Below are positions 11,397-22,239 of a DNA stretch of 64,000 bases, one piece after another. The position numbers and the translations under genes are program-made. Under the pieces are notes generated by a model. That model was not told where the DNA came from. It did no database searches and saw nothing but the letters and a program-made list of their open reading frames with translations. Positions within the stretch are counted from its first letter, which is position 1; each line of letters starts with the position of its first letter. The DNA lies in the NCBI RefSeq assembly GCF_003086295.3, contig NC_092052.1, positions 71,216,910-71,280,909 of the forward strand. Direction: 5' to 3'. This stretch comes from Arachis hypogaea (lineage: Eukaryota; Streptophyta; Magnoliopsida; Fabales; Fabaceae).

Positions 11397-11414
11397 TGGC
11401 ACCGTTGCCGGGGA
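11397..11414 (+). other. T4 primer binding site, tRNA-Asp type
   Basis: TGGCACCGTTGCCGGGGA, one mismatch to the tRNA-Asp complement, 6 bases after the LTR. Confidence 0.9.
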
Positions 11415-11458
11415 TTGGTAAAGATTAACAATGATTAAGTCAGTGGTAGTCTGAGGAG

Positions 11459-13121
11459 GTGGCTAAAAACAATGGCCGACCACCAAGGAGAGTTCTAGCA
11501 TCTTACACTTTCTCCAACCCAAGAAACTGTGGGAGCAATATACTGACTCCAAATGTTCATGCCAATAACTTTGAGTTAAAGCATCAACTGGTCACTCTGG
11601 TGCAGAATAATTGCTCCTATAGAGGGGGTCCTCTTGAAGACCCAAATGAACACTTATCTATCTTCTTAAGGATATGTAAAATAATCAAGAAAAATGGTGT
11701 GCATCCAGATATCTAAACGTTGCTGTTATTTCCATTCTTGTTGAGAGATAAGGCATCTCAATGGCTGGAGACATTTCCCAAAGAATGCATCAATAACTGG
11801 GATGATTTGGTGAGCAAATTCCTAGCTAAGTTCTACCTACCTCAGAAAATCATCAGATTGAAGACAGAAGTGCAAACCTTCACTCAAATAGATGGAGAAT
11901 CACTATATAAGGAATGGGAGAGATACAAAGCCTTGATTAGGAAATGTCCACCAGAAATGTTTAGTGAATGGGACAGACTTCAGAATTTCTATGAGGGTTT
12001 GACTTTAAAATTCCAAGAGGCCCTGGATTACTCTGCAGGAGGTTCACTGCAGCTGAAGAAGCTCAGAATCTCATAGATACTGTGACCAACAATCAATATT
12101 TTTATGCTCATCAAAGGCAACGCCAACCAGCTTTAAAGAAAGTGGTATCAGAGCTTGAAGGTGTGGACACTATCTTGGCACAGAACAAATTGATGCACCA
12201 ACAAATCCAACAGCAAATAGAGATTATGGCAATGAGAATAGATGGTCTTCAACTAGCTGCAATGAGCACTGCAAACTAACCACCAGTTGTGTGGGGAAAA
12301 ATGAAGAGAGCTATGAAGAACAGCAACTTGAACAAGTTCAGTATATGCACAACCAAAGTTTTGGGCCAAATGATTTCCATGGGGACACGTATAACCCCTC
12401 TTGGAGGAACCACCCCAATCTGAAGTGGGAAGAGAACCAAAACTCATGGCAAAGAAATTCCAACCCAAGCAACTCCCGTAACACAAACCACCAGAACCAT
12501 CAACCAACTAACCAAAACCCCTACAGGAAACCACAGAACAACTACCCCACATCCACTTATTATACACCCAATAACTCATCAACTAACCAAAATAACTTTA
12601 ATCAACAATCATCACCCCACACTCAATCACAGCCACCCCAAGAAGCACAGAGAATCTCCAACCTTGAGAAAATGATGGAGAAATTAGCAAAGAACCAAGA
12701 ATTGGCCCACAAAAACTATGAAGCCTCTTTAAGGAACTTGGAAAGACAAATTGGGCAGCTATCCAAGCAGCCAACAGAAAGGCCAATCAATGCTTTCCCG
12801 AGTGATACTATCCCAAATCCTAAGAAAGAATGCCAGGTGATCCAAATCAGAAGTGGAAAAACACTGAAAGATGGAACCAAATCTGCTAGCAAGGAACCAA
12901 CAGAGGCAGAGAAAAGTGACCAGGAAAATTCCAAGAAGAAAGAGGAATCACAAGCACTAAAGAAAGGAAAGCAAGTCATAGAAGAGGAACAACAAGAGCG
13001 AAAAAAGGAGGTGATGCCCTATATCTCTCCTCTGCTATACCTTCAGAGGTTGAAAAAGGAGGTCAAAGACCAACAATTTTTTTCCCAAGTTCTTAGAGGT
13101 TTTCAAGAAGCTAGAAATTAA
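11459..13121 (+). pseudogene. T4 gag, N-terminus deleted
   Basis: The frame begins abruptly at a sequence equal to the middle of the T6 gag leader, so a few hundred bases of leader and gag N-terminus are missing. The gag core follows (FELKHQLVTLVQNNCSY, DKASQWLETFP, SLYKEWERYKALIRKCPP), then a Gln/Asn/Pro-rich region with YNPSWRNHPN and a coiled-coil-like segment ending near QIGQLSKQ. No zinc knuckle is seen. A stop at 11717 and frame changes near 12076 and 12280 break it. Confidence 0.88.
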
Positions 13122-13130
13122 CCTTCCACT

Positions 13131-14109
13131 TGCTAAAGCTTTGGAGCAAATGCCATTGTATACAAAATTCCTCAAGGAACTCATCAATAAGAAGAGAAGT
13201 TTGAATGAAATGGAAACTGTGATCTTGACTCAAGAGTGCAGTGCAGTGATTCAAAGAGGCATTCTACCAAAACTCAAAGATCCAGGGAGCTTCATCATAT
13301 CATGCACCATAGGCAACATGACATTGGAAAGAGCTCTCTGTGATTTAGGTGCCAGCATCAATTTAATGCCTCTTTCAATGATGAAAAAGCTTGCAATAGA
13401 GGAAGTTAAACCCACCAGGATGTCACTTCAAATGGCAGATAGATCACTCAAGATACCTAATAGAGTTGTAGAGAACTTATTGGTAAAGGTTGAAGAATTC
13501 ATCTTCCCTGACGACTTTGTCATCTTAGACATGGAAGAAGAGGGACACAACTCAATTATCTTGGGGCAACCTTTCTTAGCCACAGCAAGAGCCATCATTG
13601 ATGTGGAGAAAGGTGAAATGATCCTCAGGGTGCATGATGAATAAATGATCATCAATATCTTTAAAGCAATGCAATATCCCCCTAAGAAAGAAAAGCACAT
13701 AAGAGTGGAAATAATAGAAGAATTGGTGGAAGAAGTGCTTGGAACAGGCGGTCAGGAGGAACAAGAAGAAGAAATAAAAGTGGTCATGGATGAACAAGTA
13801 ACTGAAATCTCTTTTGAAGACAAGACAGAGGAGGCAACAAAGCAAGAGTTGAAGCATCTTCCTCCTCATCTCAAGTATGCATTTCTTGGAGGAAAAGAGA
13901 CCTTGCCAATCATCATCAATTCCTCCTTAAGCATGAAAGAGGAGGAAAAACTGATTGAAGTGCTGAAAACTTATAAGACATCTTTAGGGTGGGCAATTGA
14001 TGACATCAAGGGTATAAGCCCTGCTATTTGTATGCATAAGATCCTGCTAGAAGAGGACTCAAGACTTGTGGTGCAACCTCAAAGAAGGCTTAACCCAACC
14101 AGGAAATAA
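13131..14109 (+). pseudogene. T4 protease and linker to RT
   Basis: The active-site segment DLGASINLMPLSMMKK is intact, followed by FIFPDDFVILDM and IILGQPFL. A stop at 13644 separates this from an acidic linker that ends in VVQPQRRLNPTRK, the entry to RT. Frame is otherwise open. It is the best preserved protease of the plus-strand copies; T6 has lost the same motif. Confidence 0.88.
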
Positions 14110-14484
14110 GTGGTTCAAAAGGAGGTGATGAAGCTATGGAATGCGGGAATTATATACCCAATCTCTAATAGCCCTTGGGTGAGCCCAGTGCAAGTGGTAC
14201 CAAAGAAAGGAAGAATGACTGTCATCTTTAATGAGAAGAATGAACTCATTCCTACAAGGATAGTGACAGGATGGAGAATGTGTATCGACTATAGAAGGCA
14301 GAATGATGCCACAAGGAAGGATCACTTCCCTCTTCCCTTCATTGATTAGATGCTAGAAAGATTGGCTGGCCATGCTTACTATTGCTTCTTGGATGGGTAC
14401 TCTGGATACAATCAGATATTGGTAGACCCCAAGGACCAAGAAAAGACCTCCTTCACTTGTCTATTTGGAGTCTTCACCTGTCTA
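14110..14484 (+). pseudogene. T4 reverse transcriptase, N-terminal fragment
   Basis: Starts with the Athila RT fingers (NAGIIYPISNSPWVSPVQVV, CIDYRRQNDATRKDHFPLPF, FLDGYSGYNQI). A TAG at 14347 interrupts it. The reading stops within FTCLFGVF, just before the segment leading to the catalytic DD, where T5 LTR sequence begins. The palm with the catalytic residues, RNase H and integrase are absent from this copy. Confidence 0.88.
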
Positions 14485-14717
14485 TTTTGCTTTAGATTAG
14501 CTAGTTAGTTTAAATAATTTTAGCTTAATTTTATGCATTTTATTCAAAATAAATAAGCATTTGAATGAAGTTCTCATTATACATTAAGATGTCAAAGGCT
14601 AAGTAATTTTATGGTTGATTTTATGCAAATGACAAAAGAAAAGTGTTAAATACTTAAATTATAAAAATTGAGATGCAGAGCTTTGATGAGATGTTGTTTT
14701 ATGATCATGGCAGGGGA

Positions 14718-15100
14718 GAAGAGCGCTACGCTCATTAGAAGAACGCTACGTTCCCCTGCAGCACACCTCCTGGCACAATACTCCCTTTCAAGAGCGCTAC
14801 ATTCTTCAGTGACACGTACGCATATGTGACGCGTACGCGTGGAACAACATTTTTTGAAGGGCCACGTGTATGCGTGCATGACGCGTAGAGCGCTACGCTC
14901 TTCAAACCAAGAGCGCTACGCTCTCTCTCAAAGAGCGCCTATGACAACCTTCAAAGTGGGATTAAGAATTTGCCACCGACGCGTATGCGTGGATGACGCG
15001 TACGCGTGGGTGTGGCATTTGAGAAGAATCACGCGAACGTGTGAATAAGGCAGCAGCGTGGAATTGGCATTTTTGAGCCCACGCGTACGCATGGGTGACG
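14718..15100. repeat. Palindrome cluster in T5 LTR, left part
   Basis: GAGCG-CTA-CGCTC units near 14720, 14738, 14887 and 14911 mixed with ACGCGTACGCG units near 14828, 14996 and 15081. It continues after T6 at 24013-24215. Confidence 0.7.
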
Positions 15101-15102
15101 TG
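15098..15102 (+). other. T6 target site duplication, left copy
   Basis: ACGTG directly before the LTR. The right copy at 24013-24017 is ATGCG. Both could come from ACGCG by one C-to-T change each, at different CpG sites. Confidence 0.5.
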
Positions 15103-15384
15103 TGATGACAAGTCATTTTAGGCTAGTTTTACTAGCACTTTTTACTTATTTTCATTAGGTTTCATGCATTTCTTGCACAATAAGTAAGTGGTTGGAGTGA
15201 AATTTCATGTCTATCTTGATTTAGTCAAACATTGTTGATTTTATCCAATATCATGAGATTTATGCGAGAATTATATGATTATTATGAATGATGCAAAATC
15301 TTATGATTTTAACAAGGCTTTGATTGAATGTTTTGATTGATGACAGAAGAAAAGAAGAAACAGAAAAGAAAGCAATCCAGAGGA

Positions 15385-16010
15385 ACGCTACGCTCAATTG
15401 AAGAACGCTACGCTCTCTAGCGACGCACATGTGTACATGACGCTTACGCTTAGGGCAACAATTTTTGGAGACCCACGCGTACGCGTGCATGACGCATATA
15501 CGTGGGTATGGTCAGCGCTCGTTAACAAAGAGAGCGCTATGATCTCTAAACGAGTGCCTGCGACAAGTTTCAAATTTGGGATTGAAGATTTGCAACTGAC
15601 GCTCACGTGTACATAATGCGCACGCATGGATGCAACAATAGTGATGAACAACGCGCACACGTACATGACTCGCACGCGTCGATGGAGCATCTGGGAACAA
15701 GCACGCAAACGCATAGATGGCGCAGAAGTTGGGAATTGATGATTTGCCATCCACGCGCACGTGCAAAGGATGCACACGCGTGGGGAGCGCTGATGGCGCC
15801 AACATAGCGGTCGTTTAAAGAACGCTACCAGGGACGCGCACGCGTGAATGGTACGTGCAAGCATGGCTGAGGCTGAAGACAGTGGCGACGCGCACGCATA
15901 TGTTACGCATACACGTCGATGTGCAAAAAATGAATGGGACGCGCACGCACAAGGGACGCGTACGTGTCGGTGAAGAGCATTGTGCTCTCTTTGAGAACGC
16001 TACGTTCTCC
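15385..16010. repeat. Palindrome cluster in T6 5' LTR
   Basis: GAACGCTACGCTC and GACGCGCACGCGT-type units, many with one or two changes, for example near 15385, 15405, 15475, 15655, 15835 and 15955. The cluster ends about 90 bases before the TATA box. Confidence 0.7.
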
Positions 16011-16098
16011 TGAAGCTGCAACCAAGTACCTTTTCTGATCCACTTCATCAAGGGTCAAAAAGTCCACTCCAAGTACTTGATTACTGAATTATAAAGTG

Positions 16099-16107
16099 TA
16101 TAAATAG
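16099..16107 (+). promoter_or_regulatory. T6 5' LTR TATA box
   Basis: TATAAATAG, with the same surroundings at 22888-22896 in the 3' LTR. Confidence 0.7.
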
Positions 16108-17228
16108 AGGAAAATTTGATTTCATTAGGACCTTTTGATCTTTTACCTTTTCTTTTAGTTCTTATTTTTAGGAGTTCTTCAGAATTTTAGATCTGAATTT
16201 GGATTTCTTTCTATTTATCAAGTTTCTGTAATTTTTCTTTTCTATTTTGATGTTAGAGCAATGATGAACTAAACCCAAATTTCATTAGGGGGAGGAGCTC
16301 TATTGTAATTCTAATAAATCAATGAAATTCTTCTTATTCTCAATTCAATTGTGTAGCTATTGGGAATCTTCTGTTTTGATTTTAAATTACTCACTCCAAA
16401 AGGGGTTTTAATTCAGTGAATGCTTGTGTGAGCCTCGAAAGGGGAATCACTTGCATTAGAGTTGGAGCTCTATCCTTCACAACTCTCTTGATCAACACCA
16501 TTCGGGAGGAATTGAGATCTTGAGAGATTTTGTGGCTTATAGATGAGAGATATGCACTTAACCTCTTCTCATGACAATTAGATCAAGGAATTGGCAAGAT
16601 TGATTGTGATTAGAGAGATTGGATTACCAAGAAATTGGGATCCAATCAATTTCAATCCGCCATAGATCTACTCAAATGATTGAGAAGGGAGTTGAGACTC
16701 AATTGATTCATGATGGATTACAGTATCTCCAATCCCTGATGAATCACTTTCTTTGATTTCATTAATTCAGATCTCTTAAATTTCTTTAATTCTACAGTTG
16801 CTTACTGTTGTTTTGATCACCTGCACCCAAATCCCTTTATTATTCATGCAATTTAAGTTTCCTGGCAATTTAGATTCTGCAATATAAATTTCTTGCACTT
16901 TAAGATTCAGTTATTTACCTTTCTTGCAATTTAAGTTTCAGCTCTTTTAATTTCTTGCACTTTAAGTTTCAGCCATTTAAGCTTCCTACAATTTACTTTT
17001 CTGTCAATCTATATTTTGCACTCTAGCTTTCGTGTAATTTACTTTCTGTTAATCAAATTTCACTCCATTAATCAATATTAGCTTAACTAAATTCATCACC
17101 ATACTAAAATTGCTTAATCCATCAATCCCTGTGGGATCAACCTCACTTTTGTGAGTTTTACTACTTGATGCAACCCGGTACACTTGCCGGTAAGTTTGTT
17201 TGGAATCGATTTTCCCTCATCAAGTTTT

Positions 17229-17246
17229 TGGCGCCGTTGCCGGGGA
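17229..17246 (+). other. T6 primer binding site, tRNA-Asp type
   Basis: TGGCGCCGTTGCCGGGGA, a perfect complement to the plant tRNA-Asp 3' end as I know it, 6 bases after the LTR. Confidence 0.92.
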
Positions 17247-17413
17247 TTGATTTAGATTGACAATGATTAAGTAAGTGATAATCTAGATAAAGCATTTTTT
17301 CCTTTGTTTTTGCTAGGCATATTAACTGTTTGTGATTTTATTTCAGCTAACTTTAACTTTACTCTGGCAATAGAGTGTTCTGTCTTTGTTTTCCTTGGGT
17401 TTGTTTGTGTTGT

Positions 17414-19058
17414 ATGCTAGGAGGGAGAAGAGGTGCATCCACCTCTTTTGATTCTGAGCCAGAGAGAAGATTCTTGAGGTTGAGAAGAGAAGCAAGAGGG
17501 AAGGGAGTGATTGGAGAAGAAGAATCAGAAGGGGAAGATCAAGAGATGGAAGGTAACTTCCTTAATCCACCAGAAGAGGTGGCCAACAACAATGGCCAAC
17601 CTCCAAGGAGAGTTCTAGCATCACACACCTTCCCCAACCCAAAAAACTGTGGGAGCAGTATACTCACTCCTAATGTTCATGTAAATAACTTTGAGTTGAA
17701 GCCTCAACTTATCACTTTGGTACAAAACAATTGTTCCTATGGAGGAGGCCCCCTTGAAGATCCGAATCAACACTTATCTGTCTTCTTGAGGATATGTGAA
17801 ACTGTTAAGACAAATGGTGTGCATTTAGATATCTACAATTTGCTGCTATTTTCATTTTCTTTGAGGGATAAGGCATCTCAATGGCCAGAGACATTTCCCA
17901 AAGAAAGCATCAACACTTGGGATGATTTAGTGAACAAATTCCTAGCTAAGTTCTACCCACCTCAGAGGATCATAAGATTGAAGACGGAAGTGCAAACATT
18001 CACTCAAATAGATGGAGAATCACTTTACGAGGCATGGGAGAGATACAAAGCTCTGATTAGGAAATGTCCACCTAAGATGTTTAGTGAATAGGACAGACTT
18101 CAGAATTTCTATGAGGGGTTGACTCTAAAAGCTCAAGAGTCCCTGGATTACTCTGCAGGAGGTTCATTACAACTAATGAAAATAGCTGAAGAAGCCCAGA
18201 ATCTCATAGACACTGTGACCAACAACCAATACTTGTATGCTCATCAAAGGCAACGCCAACTAGCTCCAAAGAAAAGTGTATTAGAGCTTGAAGGTGTAGA
18301 CACTATTTTGGCACAAAACAAAATGATGCACCAACAAATCCATCAACAAATGGAGATATGGCAAAGAGGAAAGATGGTCTTCAACTAGCTGCAGTGAGCA
18401 CTACAAACCAACCACCAGCTGGGTGGGGACAACAAGAAGAGAATTATGAAGAGTAGCAGCCAGAACAAGTTCACTATATGCACAACCAAGGTGCTGGACA
18501 GAATGAATCTCATGGAGACACTTACAACCCCTCTTGGAGGAACCACCCCAATTTAAGGTGGGGAGACAACCAAAATTCATGGCAAAGAAATTCCAACTCA
18601 AGCAACCCTCGCAACATAAACCACGAAAACCATCAAACCACTAACCAAAACCTATATAGAAAACCACAAAATAATCACCCCTATCCAATTTCTATCCACC
18701 CAATAATCCATCAACTAACCAAAATAACTTTCAACCACCATCTACATCCCACATTTAGCAACAACCACCCTAAGAATCCCAATGAATCTCCAACTTAGAG
18801 ATGATGATGGAGAAAATGATAAAGCATCAAGAATTGGCCAACAAGAATCATGAGACTTCAATAAGGAATTTAGAAAGACAAATTGGACAATTTTCCAAAC
18901 AGACAACAGAGAGACCAAAAAATGTTTTCCCAAGTGATACCATTTCAAATCCCAAAGAAGAATAAAAAGCAATTAAACTCAGAAGTGGAAGGACACTGGA
19001 AAATGATGAGGGTGACAGTGAAGTGGCAGCTGAAGAGAAGGACTAGGAGAAACTCAAG
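17414..19058 (+). pseudogene. T6 gag
   Basis: The start at 17414 (MLGGRRGASTSF) is chosen because it begins the region that looks like gag; an upstream in-frame ATG at 17375 adds a hydrophobic stretch that is probably leader. The core matches T4 gag closely (FELKPQLITLVQNNCSY, DKASQWPETFP, SLYEAWERYKALIRKCPP). A TAG at 18089 lies in frame inside the core, and a small deletion near 18360 shifts the frame before the Asn/Gln-rich tail (YNPSWRNHPN). No zinc knuckle is seen. Confidence 0.88.
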
Positions 19059-20020
19059 ATGAAGGAGGAAGAGCCACGAGGTCCAAGGAAGGGAAAACAA
19101 GTCATGGAAGAGCATCCACAAGAACAGAGGAAGGAGGTGAAGCCTTACATTCCTCCTCTGCCATACCCTCAAAGGTTGCAAAGAGATCTCAAGGACCAAC
19201 AATTTCCCAAGTTTCTAGAGGTTTTCAAGAAACTGGAAATCAACTTACCACTAGCTGAAGCATTGGAGCAGATGCCCTTATATGCAAAATTCCTCAAAGA
19301 ACTCATTAATAAGAAGAGAAGTTGGAATGAAAAGGAGATCGTGATCTTGACCCAAGAATGCAGTGCAGTGATTCAAAAAGGTCTCCCACCAAAACTCAAT
19401 GACCCTAGGAGCTTCTTCTTGCCTTGCACCTTTGGCCTCTGTCTATGATGAGAAGGTTGTCTATAGAAGAAGTAAAGCCTACACGAATGTCCTTGCAACT
19501 TGCTGATAGATCAATGGTGATCCCCAATGGAGTGTTTGAGAATTTCTTAGTCAATGTGGGTAAGTTCATATTTCCAGCGGAATTTGTGATCCTGGATCTA
19601 GCTGAAGAGGAAAGCGATTCTATCATATTAGGACGACCCTTCTTAGCCATAGCAAGAGCTATAATTGATGTGGAAAAAGGTAAAATGATCCTCAGATCAC
19701 ATGATGAGCAGATCACTCTAAATATTTTTAAGGAGATGCAACATCCTGCTGAAAAGAAAGTTTGTATGAGAATTGAGGAGGAAGATTTAAACTGGAAGGA
19801 AAAACCCAAGGAAGCACTCATCAACTCACCCTTGGAGAAGAAGATAGACACTGAAGAAAAACAAAAGGGTCATGAAGATAAGAAGGCTGAGAAGGGAGTG
19901 CAAAAAGAGGTTACAAGATTAATCATTAAGAAAAAAGCCCCTGACATAAAGCCTGCTGCCAAGAAAGAAAGGTCACCAAAGGAAGGAAAGAAGAGCAAGA
20001 AAAAGGTTCCAAACGGGTGA
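19059..20020 (+). pseudogene. T6 protease, active site deleted, with basic C-terminal extension
   Basis: The reading enters with PYPQRLQRDLKDQQFPKFL as in T4, but after the CT of the IISCT-like strand about 53 bases are missing compared with T4 (around 19431). The gap removes the DLGASIN active-site segment and shifts the frame; the second frame resumes at PLSMMRRLSIEEVKPTRMSL. Past the protease, a Lys/Glu-rich tail runs to a TGA at 20018, where T4 instead leads into RT. A TGA in place of CGA is possible. Confidence 0.82.
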
Positions 20021-20233
20021 AAAAACAGGAAAAACCCAACTGAGGAGTTCTCAGAAGGAGACAAAGTAAAACTAATCTACCAACAGTTGAAGGCATTTCC
20101 ACAAGCTGATGATTATTACACTATCAATAAGATACTCTCATTGGAGCATATAGAAATTGTTCATCAAAACACAGGAAAAAGGCTCACAGTAAGAGGGGAC
20201 AAGCTGAGGCACTATGATCATCAGCCACCCTAA
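20021..20233 (+). pseudogene. T6 reading like the integrase C-terminal module only
   Basis: In the same frame as the preceding ORF, after one TGA, a 70-codon reading has EFSEGDKVKLIYQQLK, then HIEIVHQNTGKRLTVRGDKL and RHY before the stop. It compares with the end of the T1 integrase ([15 protein letters not shown] and [10 protein letters not shown]). This fits an internal deletion joining the protease region to the tail of integrase. The similarity is short, so the call is moderate. Confidence 0.6.
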
Positions 20234-20244
20234 CAAAGAACCAA

Positions 20245-20292
20245 TGTCAAGCTAGTGACAATAAAAGAGTGCTTGTTGGGAGGCAACGCAAC
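20245..20292 (+). promoter_or_regulatory. Two-hairpin module in T6
   Basis: Hairpin 1 pairs TGTCA (20245-20249) with TGACA (20256-20260) around AGCTAG. Hairpin 2 pairs GTTGGG (20275-20280) with CGCAAC (20287-20292) around AGGCAA, with one G-G mismatch. The spacer is 14 bases. It begins 11 bases after the stop at 20233. Confidence 0.65.
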
Positions 20293-21960
20293 CAGAGGTA
20301 GCTTTATTTTCCTAGCTATTTCAATAAAAGAGTTAAGTAAGTTCATATGTATTGCAAGGAGCTAAGTTTGGTGTTACACACCAAAATAATTTAAAGGTGA
20401 ATGTAGGATGCTATGTTTGGTGTTCCACCAAAAATTTCACTAAAAACATGTTTCAACCCTCTGCATAAATGGTCACTGGCTCCAAACAATCAGGGAAACT
20501 ACTCAACCATTGTTTGCTTTCTAGTTTATAATTTGTTTTCTTTAATAAAAGCACAAGGTTTCATGTATGAGATTAATCTGATGCATAGCAGACAGTGGCA
20601 AAGAACTAAGTTTGGTGTTCACATACCAAAGTAAGTTCAAAAGCCTACAACCATTCATGCATGCTAACCATCTTTCAAGTGCTTGAGGAACAAGCAACTT
20701 CTAATAACTTTGCAGGAATTCAATCAATCTCTTGGAAGCACTATCCACCCTCACCCAAGGACACAAAGAAGGATGCAAAAGCTATGGAACATGAGGACAA
20801 AGAAATAAAAAATTAGAAGACATCACCAAGAGGTTGTATTGTTACTTAATTCCCTCTGATTTGAAGTGCTTTAAATTGGAAGTATAATTGTTTCCCTGCT
20901 GAGTGGTATTAATCTAGTTATAATTAAATTGAATTCTGTTATCTGTCTTTGAATTATCATTTTGGGCTGCTAGTTTAAAATGCCTAGATCATGCCACCCT
21001 ACTTGAATTCATGTCTTGTATTCCTCTGCATATATAAAAGAAAATGTTGAAACAGAAAGTGAAATTGTCCAATTTGATAAGAATGAGAATAAAGTTCAGT
21101 GGTGGTATATGCTAGATTGTTCAAAGTAAGCTCACTAATAAAGGATAAGGGTTGGAATATTCCTGTATAGTATAAACTAGGCTACTGTTTGTGAACTCTT
21201 AATGATAAAGATCCTTGGAAAAAGAAAGAGTAAGAAGGAAAGAAAGAAAAGCCAAGAATTGGCAACAAAAATGAAAGAAACAAATAATAAAGCTAGACAC
21301 CAATGGCAAGAAAGAGTAAGAAGGAAAGAAAGAAAAGCCAAGAATTGGCAACAAAAATGAAAGAAACAAATAATAAAGCTAGACACCAATGGCTTGGACC
21401 TTGAGACACATGCCTGTGGTGCTGTTGTATTAGGATCTTCTTGGATAATTAGGTTCTGAGGAGTATTTTAAAATTTGGTAACTTGGATTAACTAATCTGG
21501 GATTATCAACCGAAAATCCACTATCAAGAGCAACCTAATTACAAGGCAGTTAGTGACCCAAAGAGGTGCTGAGCATCAATGCTCTTGAGAATAATGAGCC
21601 AAGTGTCTATGGTGTGTATGTGTTGATTGAAAAACAAAGCTAAAAGGCTGCTGCAATACATAACACTTAGCTGCAAAGAAAAGTGTAAGCTTTCTAGCAG
21701 AAAAAAAACAAAAAAAAAAATAAATTCAAACATCAAGGATCAATAAATAAAGTTTCATAGTAGCATCTTGATTAGCACTTAAAGGAACATATAAATCTTG
21801 AAAACTAATAAAAGTAGAGCTTCAATTATAGTCTGCATGAAACCCCATGAACTTAGGCTGAATGCTTTCAAATAAGGATGAATATGCTTTTCTGTTTTCT
21901 TACAATTTTCTCATGTTCTACTGCTTGCTTGGGGACAAACAAGGTCTAAGTTTGGTGTTG
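20293..21960 (+). other. T6 3' internal untranslated region
   Basis: About 1.7 kb without convincing coding sequence. It contains a phrase AAGTTTGGTGTT repeated near 20365, 20413, 20609 and 21949 and a perfect 86-bp tandem duplication. It ends with GGGGACAAACAAGG and AAGTTTGGTGTTG directly before the 3' LTR, the likely region of second-strand priming. Confidence 0.6.
21222..21393. repeat. Perfect 86-bp tandem duplication
   Basis: The unit 21222-21307 is repeated without change at 21308-21393. It starts AAGAAAGAGTAAGAAGG and ends CACCAATGGC. Confidence 0.92.
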
Positions 21961-22239
21961 TGATGACAAGTCATTTTAGGCTAGTTTTACAAGCACTTTT
22001 TGCTTGTTTTCATTAGGTTTCATGCATTTCTTTCACAATATGTAAGTGGTTGGAGTGGAATTTCATGTCAATCCTGATTCAGTCAAACATTGTTGATTTT
22101 ATGCATTATCATGAGATTTTTGCAAGAATTATGTGATTATTACGAATGATGCAAAATCTTATGATTTTAGCAAGGCTTTGATTGAATGTTTTGATTGATG
22201 ACAGAAGAAAAGAAGAAACAGAGAAGGAAGCAATCCAGA

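Larger units (their letters stand above)
15103..17222 (+). repeat. T6 5' LTR
   Basis: About 2120 bp from TGATGACAAGTCA to CCCTCATCA. It contains a palindrome cluster, a TATA box and a long U5 region similar in style to T4. Confidence 0.9.

Noticed and set aside
20018..20020. Programmed stop-codon readthrough in T6
   Set aside because: A single TGA in frame is just as well explained by decay of CGA, given many other lesions; no supporting signal seen.
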